Assembly: GCA_964628235.1 (NCBI GenBank) | Contig: CAZVLU010000014.1 | Coordinates: 4,989 to 68,988 of the forward strand | DNA: 64,000 nucleotides | Direction of reading: 5' to 3' | Source of the DNA: CAMAVH01 sp964628235 | Lineage (GTDB): Bacteria > Pseudomonadota > Alphaproteobacteria > SMXQ01 | In this document: positions 46,960-56,509 of the stretch, in pieces | How positions within the stretch are numbered: the first letter of the stretch is position 1 | Layout of the letters: each line of letters opens with the position of its first letter | The notes under the pieces: model-generated | What the model saw: the letters and a program-made list of their open reading frames with translations, nothing else | What the model was told of the DNA's origin: nothing | The model's database searches: none | Position numbers and translations under genes: made by a program

Positions 46960-48288
46960 ATGAAAGACATCGTCTCGTCCTTCACCGCGACGGCGCTGAT
47001 TCAGGCCTCGAACATCGGCAGCGGCATCCTGCTCGCGCGATTGTTACTGCCCGAAGGGCGCGGCGAACTCGCCGCAATCATGCTATGGCCGTCGATCATC
47101 GGCGCCATCGGCATCATCGGCTTGCACGAAGCGGTCGCCTTCCACGCCGCGCGACGGCCGCAGTCTGCCGGCGGAATCCTGCGCGGCAGTTTCGCGCTCG
47201 GCATCGGACTGTCGCTGCTGCTTATACCGATTGCCGCGCTTCTCGCTGATGCCGTCTTTGCCGATGACCGTCCCGAGGTGCGCGAGGCGGCCTTCCTCTA
47301 CGTCTTATTCATCCCGCTGCATTTTATCGCCTCCTTTTCGGTCGGCCTGTTCCAGGGGATGCTGCGCTTCGCCGAATGGAATCTGCTCCGCGTGCTGATG
47401 CATGTCGCTTATGTCCTGCTGATCCCGCTGTTTTACGCGCTCGGCTGGGGCGGCGTATTCGGCTTTGCGGCCGCTTCGCTGCTCGCGCTCGCGCTTGTCG
47501 CCATTGCCGGCGTGATCGGCAGCCGCCGCGCCGGCTGGCTGGCGCGGAGCGCAGCCGACGAGCCGTTGCGACGCAGCGTGCCGGCGCTCGCCAAATATGG
47601 CCTGACCGTGCATCTCGGCGCCACCGTCGCCATCGTCGCCGAGCGCCTCGACCAGATGATCATCTCGTTGACGCTGAGCGCTGCCGACCTTGGCCTGTTC
47701 GTCGTCGCCATCACGGCGGCGCGCTTGCCGCTGGTGATCGCCAGCACGCTCGGCACGGTGGCTTTTCCCAAAATCGCCGCCGCATCGGATGAGACTGACA
47801 AGCAGCGAATTTTCGGCCGTTATGCCCGCGCCACCATGCTCACCGTGGTCCCGGCTGCCCTGGCGCTAGCCGTCGTCATGCCCTGGTTGCTGGTCTGGTT
47901 TTTCGGCGCCGCCTTCGCGCCGGCCGTGCCGCTCGCCTGGGTGTTGATCGCGGGCGCTGTGCCGCTCAGCTTGAAGACGATGATCAGCTCCGGTTTAAAA
48001 GCCTATGATCGCGGCGTCATGGTCGCCCAGATCGAAATGGTCACTTTGGCCGCATCGGCAGCGGCGCTCGCTTTGTTGGTGCCGTTTTACGGCCTGATGG
48101 GCGCGGCGGTCGCTTCGCTCTTGGCGCAGGGCGGCGCGCTCGCCTTCATGCTGCTGCGTGTGCGACAATCGGCCGGCATCGGCCCGCGCGATTTATTGCT
48201 GCCAAGGCGCGCCGATTTGGCCGTTGTCGGCGATATGCTGGCGGTCCTCAAGGGTCGCTTGGCGGGACGAACCGGAGGGGCTGGATGA
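46960..48288 (+). CDS. Wzx-type polysaccharide flippase
   Basis: A 442-residue membrane protein of the MOP (MATE-like) superfamily with 12 or more hydrophobic segments, starting MKDIVSSFTATALIQASNIG, followed by LLARLLLPEGRGELAAIM, typical of Wzx. It would flip the lipid-linked repeat unit to the periplasm. The ATG at 46960 is preceded by GGCAGG; the open frame extends far upstream inside galE but that part is a shadow. It overlaps the FkbM gene by 4 bp. Confidence 0.92.
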   Translation: MKDIVSSFTATALIQASNIGSGILLARLLLPEGRGELAAIMLWPSIIGAIGIIGLHEAVAFHAARRPQSAGGILRGSFALGIGLSLLLIPIAALLADAVFADDRPEVREAAFLYVLFIPLHFIASFSVGLFQGMLRFAEWNLLRVLMHVAYVLLIPLFYALGWGGVFGFAAASLLALALVAIAGVIGSRRAGWLARSAADEPLRRSVPALAKYGLTVHLGATVAIVAERLDQMIISLTLSAADLGLFVVAITAARLPLVIASTLGTVAFPKIAAASDETDKQRIFGRYARATMLTVVPAALALAVVMPWLLVWFFGAAFAPAVPLAWVLIAGAVPLSLKTMISSGLKAYDRGVMVAQIEMVTLAASAAALALLVPFYGLMGAAVASLLAQGGALAFMLLRVRQSAGIGPRDLLLPRRADLAVVGDMLAVLKGRLAGRTGGAG

Positions 48289-49115
48289 TCAACCGCGTTT
48301 TAGGCTGGATGGCGCGCCGGCAGTTGCAGCCGCTGTGGTGGGGGCTTTACCGAGTGGCCATCGGCGGTTTGGGCCACATGAACGCCGATCCGCAGTTCAA
48401 CGGCGAGGAGCGTTTCATGTGCGCCTGGGCCCGCGCCCTGAAAGCGCGCAAGGCCGGCGCTCTACCCGTGCTGCTCGACGTCGGCGCCAACGAGGGCGAC
48501 TTCACCGCCGCCGCTCTCGCCGCGCTGGGCGAATGCCGCATCCATTGTTTCGAGCCGAATCCCAAGACTTTCGACCGTCTTTCCAAGCGCTTCGCCGGCG
48601 ATTCGCGCGTCCTGCTCAACAATATCGGCCTGTCGGACAAGCCTGGCACTTTCACGCTTTATGATTATGCCGGGTCGGACGGCAGCGGCCATGCCTCCTT
48701 CCTGCCGGAAACCTTCACCGACGTTTACAAATCTTCGACCCAAGCGGTCGAAGCGCGCGTCTCGACGCTCGACGCCTATCTGGCCGAGGCGGGCGTCGGC
48801 GCGGTCGATTTCCTGAAGGTCGATGTCGAGGGGCTTGAGAAGGCCGTGCTGGCTGGCGCGGCAAACACCTTGGCGGCCGGGCGGGTCGACGTCATCCAGA
48901 TGGAGTTCAACGCTCACAACATCCTGACCGGCCTGTCGATCCAGGCGCTCGCCAAGACCTTGCCGGACTTCGACATCCACCGCATCGTCGCCAACGGGCT
49001 GGCGCCGGTCGCGACGGCGACGCATCTCTACAACAGCCGCGTCGAAATCTTCAAATATGCCAATCTGGCGGCGGTGCGGCGCGGCGCCGCCGTGGCGGCC
49101 GACCTGACCGCCTGA
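48285..49115 (+). CDS. FkbM family methyltransferase
   Basis: A 276-residue SAM methyltransferase of the FkbM type. It has motif I LLDVGANEGDFTAAAL (about residues 65-80), HCFEPNPKTFDRL, the LSDKPGTFTLYDY strand and DFLKVDVEGLEKAVLAGA, which are diagnostic of the family. FkbM enzymes usually O-methylate hydroxyl groups, including sugars. It is coupled by overlap to the flippase, consistent with methylation of the repeat unit before export. Confidence 0.92.
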   Translation: MINRVLGWMARRQLQPLWWGLYRVAIGGLGHMNADPQFNGEERFMCAWARALKARKAGALPVLLDVGANEGDFTAAALAALGECRIHCFEPNPKTFDRLSKRFAGDSRVLLNNIGLSDKPGTFTLYDYAGSDGSGHASFLPETFTDVYKSSTQAVEARVSTLDAYLAEAGVGAVDFLKVDVEGLEKAVLAGAANTLAAGRVDVIQMEFNAHNILTGLSIQALAKTLPDFDIHRIVANGLAPVATATHLYNSRVEIFKYANLAAVRRGAAVAADLTA

Positions 49116-49122
49116 TACGCCG

Positions 49123-50361
49123 ATGGGCCACCGGATCGGCGTTTTTCATCCCGGCACGCAGCATTCTTGGCAGACCGCGTTGGCCTTTCAGGAGGCGGGG
49201 CGCCTTGCCTGGTATGCGACGTCGGTATTTTACGATCCGCGCCGTTGGCCCTACCGCGTCGAGCGGTTCGTGCCGGCCGCCTTGGGCGCCAAGCTGGGCC
49301 GCGAGTTTCGCCGGCGTTGGACGCCGCTGCTCGATCCCGACCTGGTCGTCACGTTCGGCGTCGAGGAATGGTTGGAGACAGCGGCGCGCCGGCTGCATCT
49401 TCGCCGTATCGCCGAAATCGCCAATATCCGCGGCAACCGTCGTTTCGCCGACGGCGTGATTCGCCAGATCGAGCGCGCGCCCGTCGATGTGCTGTGGGGC
49501 TACAACTGCGCCTCAGTCGAAGTATTCCGTTGGGCCAAGCGGCAAGGCCTGCGCTGCGTGCTCGACCAGGCGGTCGGCCACCCGAGCGCCATGAATGCGG
49601 TGATGCTGGCCGAGCGCGAACGCCATCCGGACTTTTTTCCTGTCGGCTTCGTGCCCTACGACCAAGATTGGATCGACCAGAACGACGAGGAGGTCGCGCT
49701 GGCCGATCTCGTGCTCGCCGGCTCGCAGTCTTGCGCCGATACCATGATCGCGCATGGCTGCCCGGCGGAGAAAATCCGTGTCGTGCCTTACGGCTATGAC
49801 GCGACGCTGTTTCCCGAGAATGCGTTTGGCGGCGAGGTGGCCGGGACGGCGCGGCCGGGACCGACCCAGTTTCTGTTCCTCGGCGCCGTCGATTCGCGCA
49901 AAGGGCTCGCCTATCTGCTCAAAGCGTTCGAGCGCATTCCGTCGAGTCTTGCCGCCTTGACGCTGGTCGGCCATCGCACGGTGCCAGACGCGACCTTTCG
50001 CCGCTACGCCGACCGCGTCACCTATGTTCCGCAGGTCGCCCGCTCCGAGGTCCCCGACTATTTTCGCCGGGCCGATGCCTTCGTCTTTCCCAGCCTGTTC
50101 GAAGGGAGCGCCTTGGTCCTTTACGAGGCGGTCGGGGCCGGGCTCGGCATCATCCAGTCGGCGGCCAGCGGCACGGGCGCGACACCCGGCGAGAATGGCG
50201 TTATTCTCGATCCTGTGACGGTCGACGGCTTGGTCGAGGCCGTCTCCCAAGCTGCGGCCGATCCGGAACGGCTGCGGGCATGGCGCGCTGCGTCGCGCCG
50301 GCTGCGCCCGGAGCGCACGTGGGACAAGTACCGTGAAAGGCTGAGGACGCTGGTTCCATGA
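49123..50361 (+). CDS. Glycosyltransferase family 4 protein
   Basis: A 412-residue GT-B fold glycosyltransferase. The N-terminal acceptor half is divergent; the C-terminal donor half has FLFLGAVDSRKGLAYLLKAF, YVPQVARSEVPDYFRRADAF, then VFPSLFEGSALVLYEAVGAG with the GT4 EGxxLxxxEA arrangement. It overlaps the polymerase gene by 4 bp and lies 7 bp after FkbM. The sugar donor cannot be told from the sequence. Confidence 0.9.
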   Translation: MGHRIGVFHPGTQHSWQTALAFQEAGRLAWYATSVFYDPRRWPYRVERFVPAALGAKLGREFRRRWTPLLDPDLVVTFGVEEWLETAARRLHLRRIAEIANIRGNRRFADGVIRQIERAPVDVLWGYNCASVEVFRWAKRQGLRCVLDQAVGHPSAMNAVMLAERERHPDFFPVGFVPYDQDWIDQNDEEVALADLVLAGSQSCADTMIAHGCPAEKIRVVPYGYDATLFPENAFGGEVAGTARPGPTQFLFLGAVDSRKGLAYLLKAFERIPSSLAALTLVGHRTVPDATFRRYADRVTYVPQVARSEVPDYFRRADAFVFPSLFEGSALVLYEAVGAGLGIIQSAASGTGATPGENGVILDPVTVDGLVEAVSQAAADPERLRAWRAASRRLRPERTWDKYRERLRTLVP

Positions 50362-51710
50362 TCGAGTTCGCCCTCTACGCCCAGCTCGCGCTTTACGCGA
50401 CGATCGCGGCCGCGTTCTTTTTCAATTCCAGATCCTCGATCTTCCACCCGCTCGCCTTCTATCTGATCTTTCACGGCATCGTCTTCGTCATGCGGCCCTT
50501 CCTGGTTCATTACCTGAACTTCGAGGGGCGCTGGGTCTATATGCAGTACCGCCCGACGGACAACGAGTTCGTCTTCACACTGGTGGTGACCTCGGTCGCT
50601 CTCGTGGTGTTCGCCTTCGCCTCCTGGTTCGCCGGCAAGGCCGAGATCACCTTTCCCGAGCAGGATTTCCCCGATTTCACCGCGATCCAAAAGCGCGCCC
50701 TGAGGATCACGATGATCCTGCTCGCGCCGCTCGCGCTCTATTCGGCTTTCTTCGCCTCCGGCGACGTCGGCATCTACGAGCGCGGCGACATCCAGATGAC
50801 CATGGATCTGGCGACCGGCAACACCATCTATGTCAACACCACGGGCTATCTGGTCGACGCCCAGACCATGCTCGGCTCGCTCGCGGTGCTGTTCATGTGG
50901 CGCTTCCGCTTCGCCTGGTGGACATGGGTGCCGCTCATCCTTTTCATAGCCTATCGCGCGTTTCTCGGCGGCGGGCGTTGGGCGATGATCACGGTCGTCT
51001 TCACGATCCTGCTGGTCCAGCTTTACCGCTCGCGTCGGCGCTGGCTGCGCCTGCGCTATTTCGCGGTGATGATTCCGCTGTTTGTGCTGTTTCAGAACAT
51101 CGGCTTCGACCGCAACTACTTCCGCGACATAGTGACGGGGCAGGGACGCGTCGTCGCCGAATTCCGCGACAACCGCAGTTGGCTGGAGAAGCAAGACAAT
51201 CCCGACTTCGCCAATTTCGACTTCCTCGCCTATATCCTGTGGGTGGTGCCCGACAAATCGCGCACCTACACCTACTTCACCCAGTATCTCCAGCTCTTCA
51301 CCGAGCCGATTCCGCGAATCCTGTGGCCCGACAAGCCGGTCGGCTCGCCGATCAAGCTGGTCACCCTCAACGACTACGGCAATTTCGTCGGCCTCACTAA
51401 CTCGCTGGCCGGCGACGGCTGGATGAGCGGTGGCTGGATCGGCATGATCTTCACCATGGGGTTCGTCGGGCTCGTCTTCGGCTATATCCACCGACGATTC
51501 TGGCGGGTCGAACAGACCTACAAGGTGATCATGTATTGCGGCTTCATGCCCTTGACGCTGCTGTGGTTCCGCGACGGTGGCATCTCGCTGGCGAAGTACA
51601 CCTTGTTCATTTTCATGCCGATCCTCGTCTGGGTATGGGTCAGCAAGATGCTCGCGCTGTTCGATCAGCTGGGCGACAGGTCGCGTACCCGGATTCTGCG
51701 GCGCTATTGA
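50358..51710 (+). CDS. Wzy-type oligosaccharide repeat unit polymerase
   Basis: A 450-residue integral membrane protein with about 10-12 hydrophobic segments and a large central loop containing NIGFDRNYFRDIVTGQGR and RILWPDKPVGSPIKL, in the style of O-antigen polymerase proteins. Near the C-terminus, GDGWMSGGWIGMIFTMGFVG matches the small-residue-rich segment common in Wzy. It overlaps the preceding glycosyltransferase gene by 4 bp, which makes it the main candidate for polymerising the repeat unit. Confidence 0.82.
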   Translation: MIEFALYAQLALYATIAAAFFFNSRSSIFHPLAFYLIFHGIVFVMRPFLVHYLNFEGRWVYMQYRPTDNEFVFTLVVTSVALVVFAFASWFAGKAEITFPEQDFPDFTAIQKRALRITMILLAPLALYSAFFASGDVGIYERGDIQMTMDLATGNTIYVNTTGYLVDAQTMLGSLAVLFMWRFRFAWWTWVPLILFIAYRAFLGGGRWAMITVVFTILLVQLYRSRRRWLRLRYFAVMIPLFVLFQNIGFDRNYFRDIVTGQGRVVAEFRDNRSWLEKQDNPDFANFDFLAYILWVVPDKSRTYTYFTQYLQLFTEPIPRILWPDKPVGSPIKLVTLNDYGNFVGLTNSLAGDGWMSGGWIGMIFTMGFVGLVFGYIHRRFWRVEQTYKVIMYCGFMPLTLLWFRDGGISLAKYTLFIFMPILVWVWVSKMLALFDQLGDRSRTRILRRY

Positions 51711-51732
51711 CCATGCAAGGCAAAATGGTTCC

Positions 51733-52395
51733 ATGAGCAACACGAACGGCGGCCATCTCATCGGCGCGCAAGTCGCGGCCATGCAAGACGACGGCGAGGC
51801 CATCGCCTTCGACGACGCGACGATCGGATTTTTCTGCCGCCATGTTCGCGGCAAGAGCGTGCTCGACGTCGGCTGCGTCAACCATAACCCGGAAAACTAC
51901 AAAAGCCGCTTCTGGGTCCATAAGGCCCTGAAGGCCGTCGCCTCGCGCTGCCTCGGCATGGATCTCTACGGCCCCGGCGTCGCCTATCTGCGCGAGCGCG
52001 GCTATGACGTCGTCGAGGGCAACGCCGAAGCTTTCGACGTCGGCGCGCGCTTCGATGCGGTCGTCGCCGGCGAGATCATCGAGCATCTCGGCAACGTCTC
52101 AGGCTTTCTCGAGTCGGCGAAACGGCATCTCAATCCTGGCGGAGTCCTGCTCATTTCCACGCCGAATCCCTGGTACTGGCGGTTCGTCGCCAAGGCTTTC
52201 GTCTCGCCGGACGTCCACCCCAACCCGGAGCACGTGTCCTGGTTCTGCGTGGCGACGCTGCGCACGCTGCTCGAGCGGCACGGCTACAGCGTGCTGGAAA
52301 CGTCGCTCGGCTCGCGCTACCGGCGCGACCTGCTGATGCCGCTGCCGCAGGGTGTTAAGCACACGACTATCCATATCGCCGCGCGCCCCGCATGA
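51733..52395 (+). CDS. Class I SAM-dependent methyltransferase
   Basis: A methyltransferase of about 220 residues. Motif I is VLDVGCVNHNPENY (cysteine and asparagines replacing some glycines), then GMDLYGPGVAYL, DAVVAGEIIEHLGNVSGFLE and LLISTPNPWYWRF. I chose ATG 51733; ATG 51713 and 51724 are close alternatives. The open frame upstream of them is a shadow of the polymerase gene. It is followed by a glycosyltransferase. Confidence 0.87.
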   Translation: MSNTNGGHLIGAQVAAMQDDGEAIAFDDATIGFFCRHVRGKSVLDVGCVNHNPENYKSRFWVHKALKAVASRCLGMDLYGPGVAYLRERGYDVVEGNAEAFDVGARFDAVVAGEIIEHLGNVSGFLESAKRHLNPGGVLLISTPNPWYWRFVAKAFVSPDVHPNPEHVSWFCVATLRTLLERHGYSVLETSLGSRYRRDLLMPLPQGVKHTTIHIAARPA

Positions 52396-52455
52396 TGCCG
52401 CGCCGAACGCCGCGGGCGGCATGACAGACAGACAGCCGGACGCAGCCGGAACGCC

Positions 52456-53565
52456 ATGACCGTCTTGCACATCCTGCAATGCACCAATCTGGGCGGCATG
52501 GAGCAGGTGGCCTATCGCCTGATGGCCGAGCTGCAGGCTTCAGCCCGGATCGATTTCCGCTTGGCGACCCCCATGCCCTTCGGGCCTGGCGCGGAGCAAG
52601 CCCGCCGCTTCGATGGGGCCATGCGCGATTTTCCCTATCGCGGCCGCTTCGGTTGGCGCGATTTTTCCGCTTTCCGCCGCCATGTCCATGCCTTGGCCGA
52701 AGAATGCGCCCAGCTTTGGGTGACGGGCACCTCTGCCGCCGCGCTCGCTGCCCTGCTCGGTCTCAAACGTCCGAAGCTGCTCAGCCACCACTATCATCAC
52801 TTTGAAGGGCGCTACGCGGCACTGCGCTGGCGCGGCTTCTACGAACTGCTCTGTCGCCAGCTCGATGCCGTGACCTATCCGACCGCCTTCACGCGCGACG
52901 AAGCCCTGCGCATCGCGCCCTGGCTGAAAAACCGCGCCGTGGTCGTGCCCAACGGCTTTACGGTCCATTGCGACGACGAGGCCGAGCGTTTGCGCCGCCG
53001 CGCCGCCGCGCGCCGTCATCTCGGCCTGCCGGATGAGGCATTCGTCGTCGGCAATGCCGGTTGGCTCATTCCCCGCAAGCGATTCGACGTCTTCCTGCGC
53101 ACCGTCGCCCACGTCGCCGCAGCGCGCCCGGAGGCCCGCTTCGTCATTTGCGGCGGCGGTCCTTTAGAGGCCGATCTCAAGCGTCAGGCGCAGGTCATGG
53201 GTTTGGCCGAGCGGGTCCGTTTCGAGGGCTGGGTACGGGATCTGACGCCCCATTATCAAGCCTGGGACGCCCTGCTGTTCAATTCGGACTTCGACACGCT
53301 GCCGGCGGCGCCCATGGAAGCGGCGAGCCACGGCTGCGTCACGGTCGCTTCATTGCTTTATGGCGGGCTTGGCGAATTTCTGCATCACGGGCGCAACGGC
53401 TATATCTTCCCCCGCCATGACGAAGCCGCCATGGCCGAAGCGCTCTTGAGCCTAGCCGCCGATCCGGGCCATGCTGCGGCCCTGCGCGGCGCGGCGATCG
53501 CCACGCTGCGCCAAGATTTCTCCAACGACCGCGCGACCGCTTTCTATCGCGACTTTTTTAGGTGA
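52456..53565 (+). CDS. Glycosyltransferase family 4 protein
   Basis: A 369-residue GT-B glycosyltransferase. The N-terminal LHILQCTNLGGMEQVAYRLM is the typical acceptor-side glycine loop of GT4 enzymes. The donor half has VGNAGWLIPRKRFDVFLR, VICGGGPLEADLKRQA, RVRFEGWVRDL and SDFDTLPAAPMEAASHGC. It lies 60 bp after a methyltransferase gene and 10 bp before another one, in the sugar-assembly run. Confidence 0.92.
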   Translation: MTVLHILQCTNLGGMEQVAYRLMAELQASARIDFRLATPMPFGPGAEQARRFDGAMRDFPYRGRFGWRDFSAFRRHVHALAEECAQLWVTGTSAAALAALLGLKRPKLLSHHYHHFEGRYAALRWRGFYELLCRQLDAVTYPTAFTRDEALRIAPWLKNRAVVVPNGFTVHCDDEAERLRRRAAARRHLGLPDEAFVVGNAGWLIPRKRFDVFLRTVAHVAAARPEARFVICGGGPLEADLKRQAQVMGLAERVRFEGWVRDLTPHYQAWDALLFNSDFDTLPAAPMEAASHGCVTVASLLYGGLGEFLHHGRNGYIFPRHDEAAMAEALLSLAADPGHAAALRGAAIATLRQDFSNDRATAFYRDFFR

Positions 53566-53575
53566 GTATCGCGCC

Positions 53576-54280
53576 ATGAGCACCGAACGCAGCCCGACCG
53601 CCGACGCGACCGACTTCAGCCAGTGGGAGAAAAAAATCCCGCGGCAGCCATTGACCGACCGCGACGCCTATATCCTGGCGGCCTGCGCCGGGCGCGACGT
53701 GATCCATCTCGGCGCCTGCGATTATCCGATGACGCGCGAGAAAGCTAAGCTCGGCGAGTTGCTTCATCAGAAAATGCAGGGCAAAGGGCGTTCGCTCGTC
53801 GGCTACGACAACGATGCCGAATCGATCCGCCTGCTGCGCGACGAGTTCGGCCTGGCCGACATCGTCGACCGCGATTTGTCATTGCCGTTCGACGATAGCG
53901 TGGCGCGAGGCGATTTGGTCGTTTGCGCCGACATCATCGAGCACGTCAACAACGTCGGCAACATGCTCGAAGCCTGCAACCGATTGTTGCGGCCCGGCGG
54001 CACGCTGCTGGTGACGACGATCAACGCCGCGTCTCTCAAGCAGGCGATCCGCGCCCTGTTCGGGCGCGAGCCGGTGCATCCCGACCATGTCGCTTATTTC
54101 AGCTACGCGACGCTCGGCGTGTTGCTGGGCCGTTTCGGTTTCCGGCTCGACGACTGCCGCTATTTCTCCTACGCCACGCTGTCGGGCGCGGCGCGCAAGA
54201 TGTTCGATGCCCTCCACCGGATCGCGCCGGCCAGTGCCGACGGCATCATCGTCGCCGCGCACAAGGAGCGCGATGTCTAA
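53576..54280 (+). CDS. Class I SAM-dependent methyltransferase
   Basis: A 234-residue methyltransferase. Motif I is VIHLGACDYPMTREKAK, followed by LVGYDNDAESIRLL, LVVCADIIEHVNNVGNMLEA and LLVTTINAASLKQAI, ending KERDV. The start at 53576 has AGGTGAG upstream; the open frame continues into the preceding glycosyltransferase as a shadow. It overlaps the next glycosyltransferase gene by 8 bp, so the two are coupled. Confidence 0.87.
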   Translation: MSTERSPTADATDFSQWEKKIPRQPLTDRDAYILAACAGRDVIHLGACDYPMTREKAKLGELLHQKMQGKGRSLVGYDNDAESIRLLRDEFGLADIVDRDLSLPFDDSVARGDLVVCADIIEHVNNVGNMLEACNRLLRPGGTLLVTTINAASLKQAIRALFGREPVHPDHVAYFSYATLGVLLGRFGFRLDDCRYFSYATLSGAARKMFDALHRIAPASADGIIVAAHKERDV

Positions 54281-55418
54281 CGGCGCCCTTCGGCTGCCTG
54301 CGGTCGCCTTCGTCTGGGGGCAATTCGCGCCTTACCATCGCGACCGCTGCGCCGCTGTCGCCGCCCGTTTGAGCGGCCGCTACCGCGTGCGCGGCATCGA
54401 GATCGCCAGCCGCAACGAGCTTTACGACTGGGCGCCGGCGGCAACCAGCGAGGCATTCGAGTTTCACTGCCTGTTCCCCGGCCGTTCTTGGCAGGAGACG
54501 ACCCGGCGCGAACGGCTTTCGGCCCTCATCGCCGCTTTGCGGGCTGACGCGCAGGGTCCGGTTTTTCTCTGCCATTTCGATCAGCCGGAGATTTTTCTCG
54601 CTGCGCTCTGGCTGCGACTGAAACGCCGCGCCGTCTTCATCATGCAAGATTCGAAATTCGATGATCGCCCGCGCAAGCTGTGGCGAGAGATCGGCAAGGC
54701 GCTGCTTTATCTGCCCTATCGCGGCGCCTTGGCGAGCGGCGCGCGCACGCGCGATTACCTGCGTCTGCTCGGCGTCGCCGAACGCCGCATCACGCTGGGT
54801 TACGACACCCTGTCGATCGACCGCATTCGCCGGCTCGCCGGCGCGCCGCCGGCGCCGGATGGTGCGCCCTTCGCCGCGCGTCATTTCACGGCGGTCGCTC
54901 GTTTGGTGCCCAAGAAGAATCTGGCGCTTTTGATCGAGGCTTATGACCTGTACCGCCGTACGGCGGGCGATTCGCCGCGCGATCTTGTGCTCGTCGGCAA
55001 CGGTCCGTTAGAGGCTGATCTGCGTGCCGACGTGGCGCGGCGCGGCCTAGCCGGCGTGCGTTTCGCGGGTTTTCTTCAGGAAGACGGCGTGGCGCGGACA
55101 TTGGCTGGCAGCTTGGGCCTGGTCCTGCCTTCGATCGAAGAGCAATGGGGACTCGTGGTCAACGAAGCCTTGGCGATGGGATTGCCGGTATTGGTGTCGG
55201 AGAATGTCGGCGCGCGCGACGAATTGGTGAAGAGCGGTATCAACGGCTATGTGTTCGAGCCCGACAATGCGGCAGGCCTGGCCCGTTTGATGACGCGCCT
55301 GGCGGGCGACGAAGCGGAATGGCGGCGATTGAGCGACGGCGCCAACGCGCTGGCGCCGCGCGGCGATGTCGCGCGCTTCGCGGACGCGGTTGAGCAAATG
55401 ATTGGCGCGTCACCATGA
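54273..55418 (+). CDS. Glycosyltransferase family 4 protein
   Basis: A 381-residue glycosyltransferase. The N-terminal half has FVWGQFAPYHRDRCAAVAAR. The donor half shows VARLVPKKNLALLIEAYDLY, LVLVGNGPLEADLRADVARR, then LPSIEEQWGLVVNEALAMGL, a clear GT4 ExxWGLVxxEA motif. AAGGAG lies 4 bases before the ATG at 54273, fixing the start. It overlaps genes on both sides (8 bp and 4 bp). Confidence 0.92.
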   Translation: MSNGALRLPAVAFVWGQFAPYHRDRCAAVAARLSGRYRVRGIEIASRNELYDWAPAATSEAFEFHCLFPGRSWQETTRRERLSALIAALRADAQGPVFLCHFDQPEIFLAALWLRLKRRAVFIMQDSKFDDRPRKLWREIGKALLYLPYRGALASGARTRDYLRLLGVAERRITLGYDTLSIDRIRRLAGAPPAPDGAPFAARHFTAVARLVPKKNLALLIEAYDLYRRTAGDSPRDLVLVGNGPLEADLRADVARRGLAGVRFAGFLQEDGVARTLAGSLGLVLPSIEEQWGLVVNEALAMGLPVLVSENVGARDELVKSGINGYVFEPDNAAGLARLMTRLAGDEAEWRRLSDGANALAPRGDVARFADAVEQMIGASP

Positions 55419-56509
55419 GCGGCGAAACTGTGTTCGTCGTCGGCCCGTTTCCGCCGCCGGTGCACGGCGCGGCAGTGATCACCGATCTCGTCGCCGCCCG
55501 CTTGGCAGGGCGCGCCGACGTGCGCCGCTGCGACATTTCGCCCGGCCGGTTGGCGCGCGGCGCGGCCTATCATCTGCGGCGTGTCTGGCGGGTGTTGGCG
55601 GCGAGCGCGGCTATCGCCGAGAATGTCGGTCATCGCGGTTGCGTCTATATCTCGGCGGCGGGGGGCAGCGGCCTCGTCTATAATCTGATCATCGCCGCCG
55701 TCGCCAGGCTTTTGCGCCAGCGCATCTTCATCCATCATCATTCCTTCGCCTATCTCGACCAGCCGAGCGCCATCATGCGCCTGCTCGTCGCCGTTGCGGG
55801 ACCGACAGCGGTCCATATCGCGCTGTGTCAGCGCATGGCGGGGCTGCTCCAGGCGCGCTATCCCGCCGTCGCGAGCGGTCTTTGCCTGTCGAATGCCGCT
55901 TTCTATCCGGCAGGCGACGGTCCTGCTGGCGCGCAGCCGGGCACGCTGCGGCTGGGGCATATGGGCAACCTCACCGACGAGAAAGGCCTCGACCTTGTCT
56001 TCGATCTCTATCGCGAAGCGGCGTCGACGGGACTTACGGCGAGTTTGGTGCTTGCCGGGCCACCGGCAGATGATGCGGCGAGGCGCGCCATCGTGGCGGC
56101 GCAGGAGGCTTGCGGGCCGTCGCTCGATTATCGCGGCCCGGTTTACGGCGCGGACAAGGAGCGATTCTTCGCCGACATCGATCTTTTTTTGTTTCCGACG
56201 CGCTACTTCAACGAAGCCGAACCGACCGTGCTGTTCGAGGCTATGGCGCGCGGCGTGCCGGTGATCGCCTATGGCCGTGGCTGCATCGCCGAGCAGATCG
56301 GCGAGGGTGCGGATGCCGCAGGCGTCGTCGTTCCCGTCGATCGGCCGTTCGTGTCCTGCGCCGTCGCCGCTTTGCGCGATGTGCTCAGCGAGCCTGGACG
56401 GCTTCCTGCGCTGCAACGCGCCGCCGCAACGCGCATGGCTCGCTTACATGCAAATGGACTATCGCAACTCGAGGATCTGTTGCGCGCTTTAGCGGGGAAG
56501 ACGGCATGA
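55415..56509 (+). CDS. Glycosyltransferase (GT4-like)
   Basis: A 364-residue GT-B glycosyltransferase starting VFVVGPFPPPVHGAAVITDL, a loop common in GT4 enzymes. It also has FIHHHSFAYLDQPS, GHMGNLTDEKGLDLVFDLYR and FPTRYFNEAEPTVLFEAMAR. It overlaps the next gene by 4 bp (ATGA) and the previous one by 4 bp. Its role in a particular linkage cannot be assigned. Confidence 0.9.
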   Translation: MSGETVFVVGPFPPPVHGAAVITDLVAARLAGRADVRRCDISPGRLARGAAYHLRRVWRVLAASAAIAENVGHRGCVYISAAGGSGLVYNLIIAAVARLLRQRIFIHHHSFAYLDQPSAIMRLLVAVAGPTAVHIALCQRMAGLLQARYPAVASGLCLSNAAFYPAGDGPAGAQPGTLRLGHMGNLTDEKGLDLVFDLYREAASTGLTASLVLAGPPADDAARRAIVAAQEACGPSLDYRGPVYGADKERFFADIDLFLFPTRYFNEAEPTVLFEAMARGVPVIAYGRGCIAEQIGEGADAAGVVVPVDRPFVSCAVAALRDVLSEPGRLPALQRAAATRMARLHANGLSQLEDLLRALAGKTA

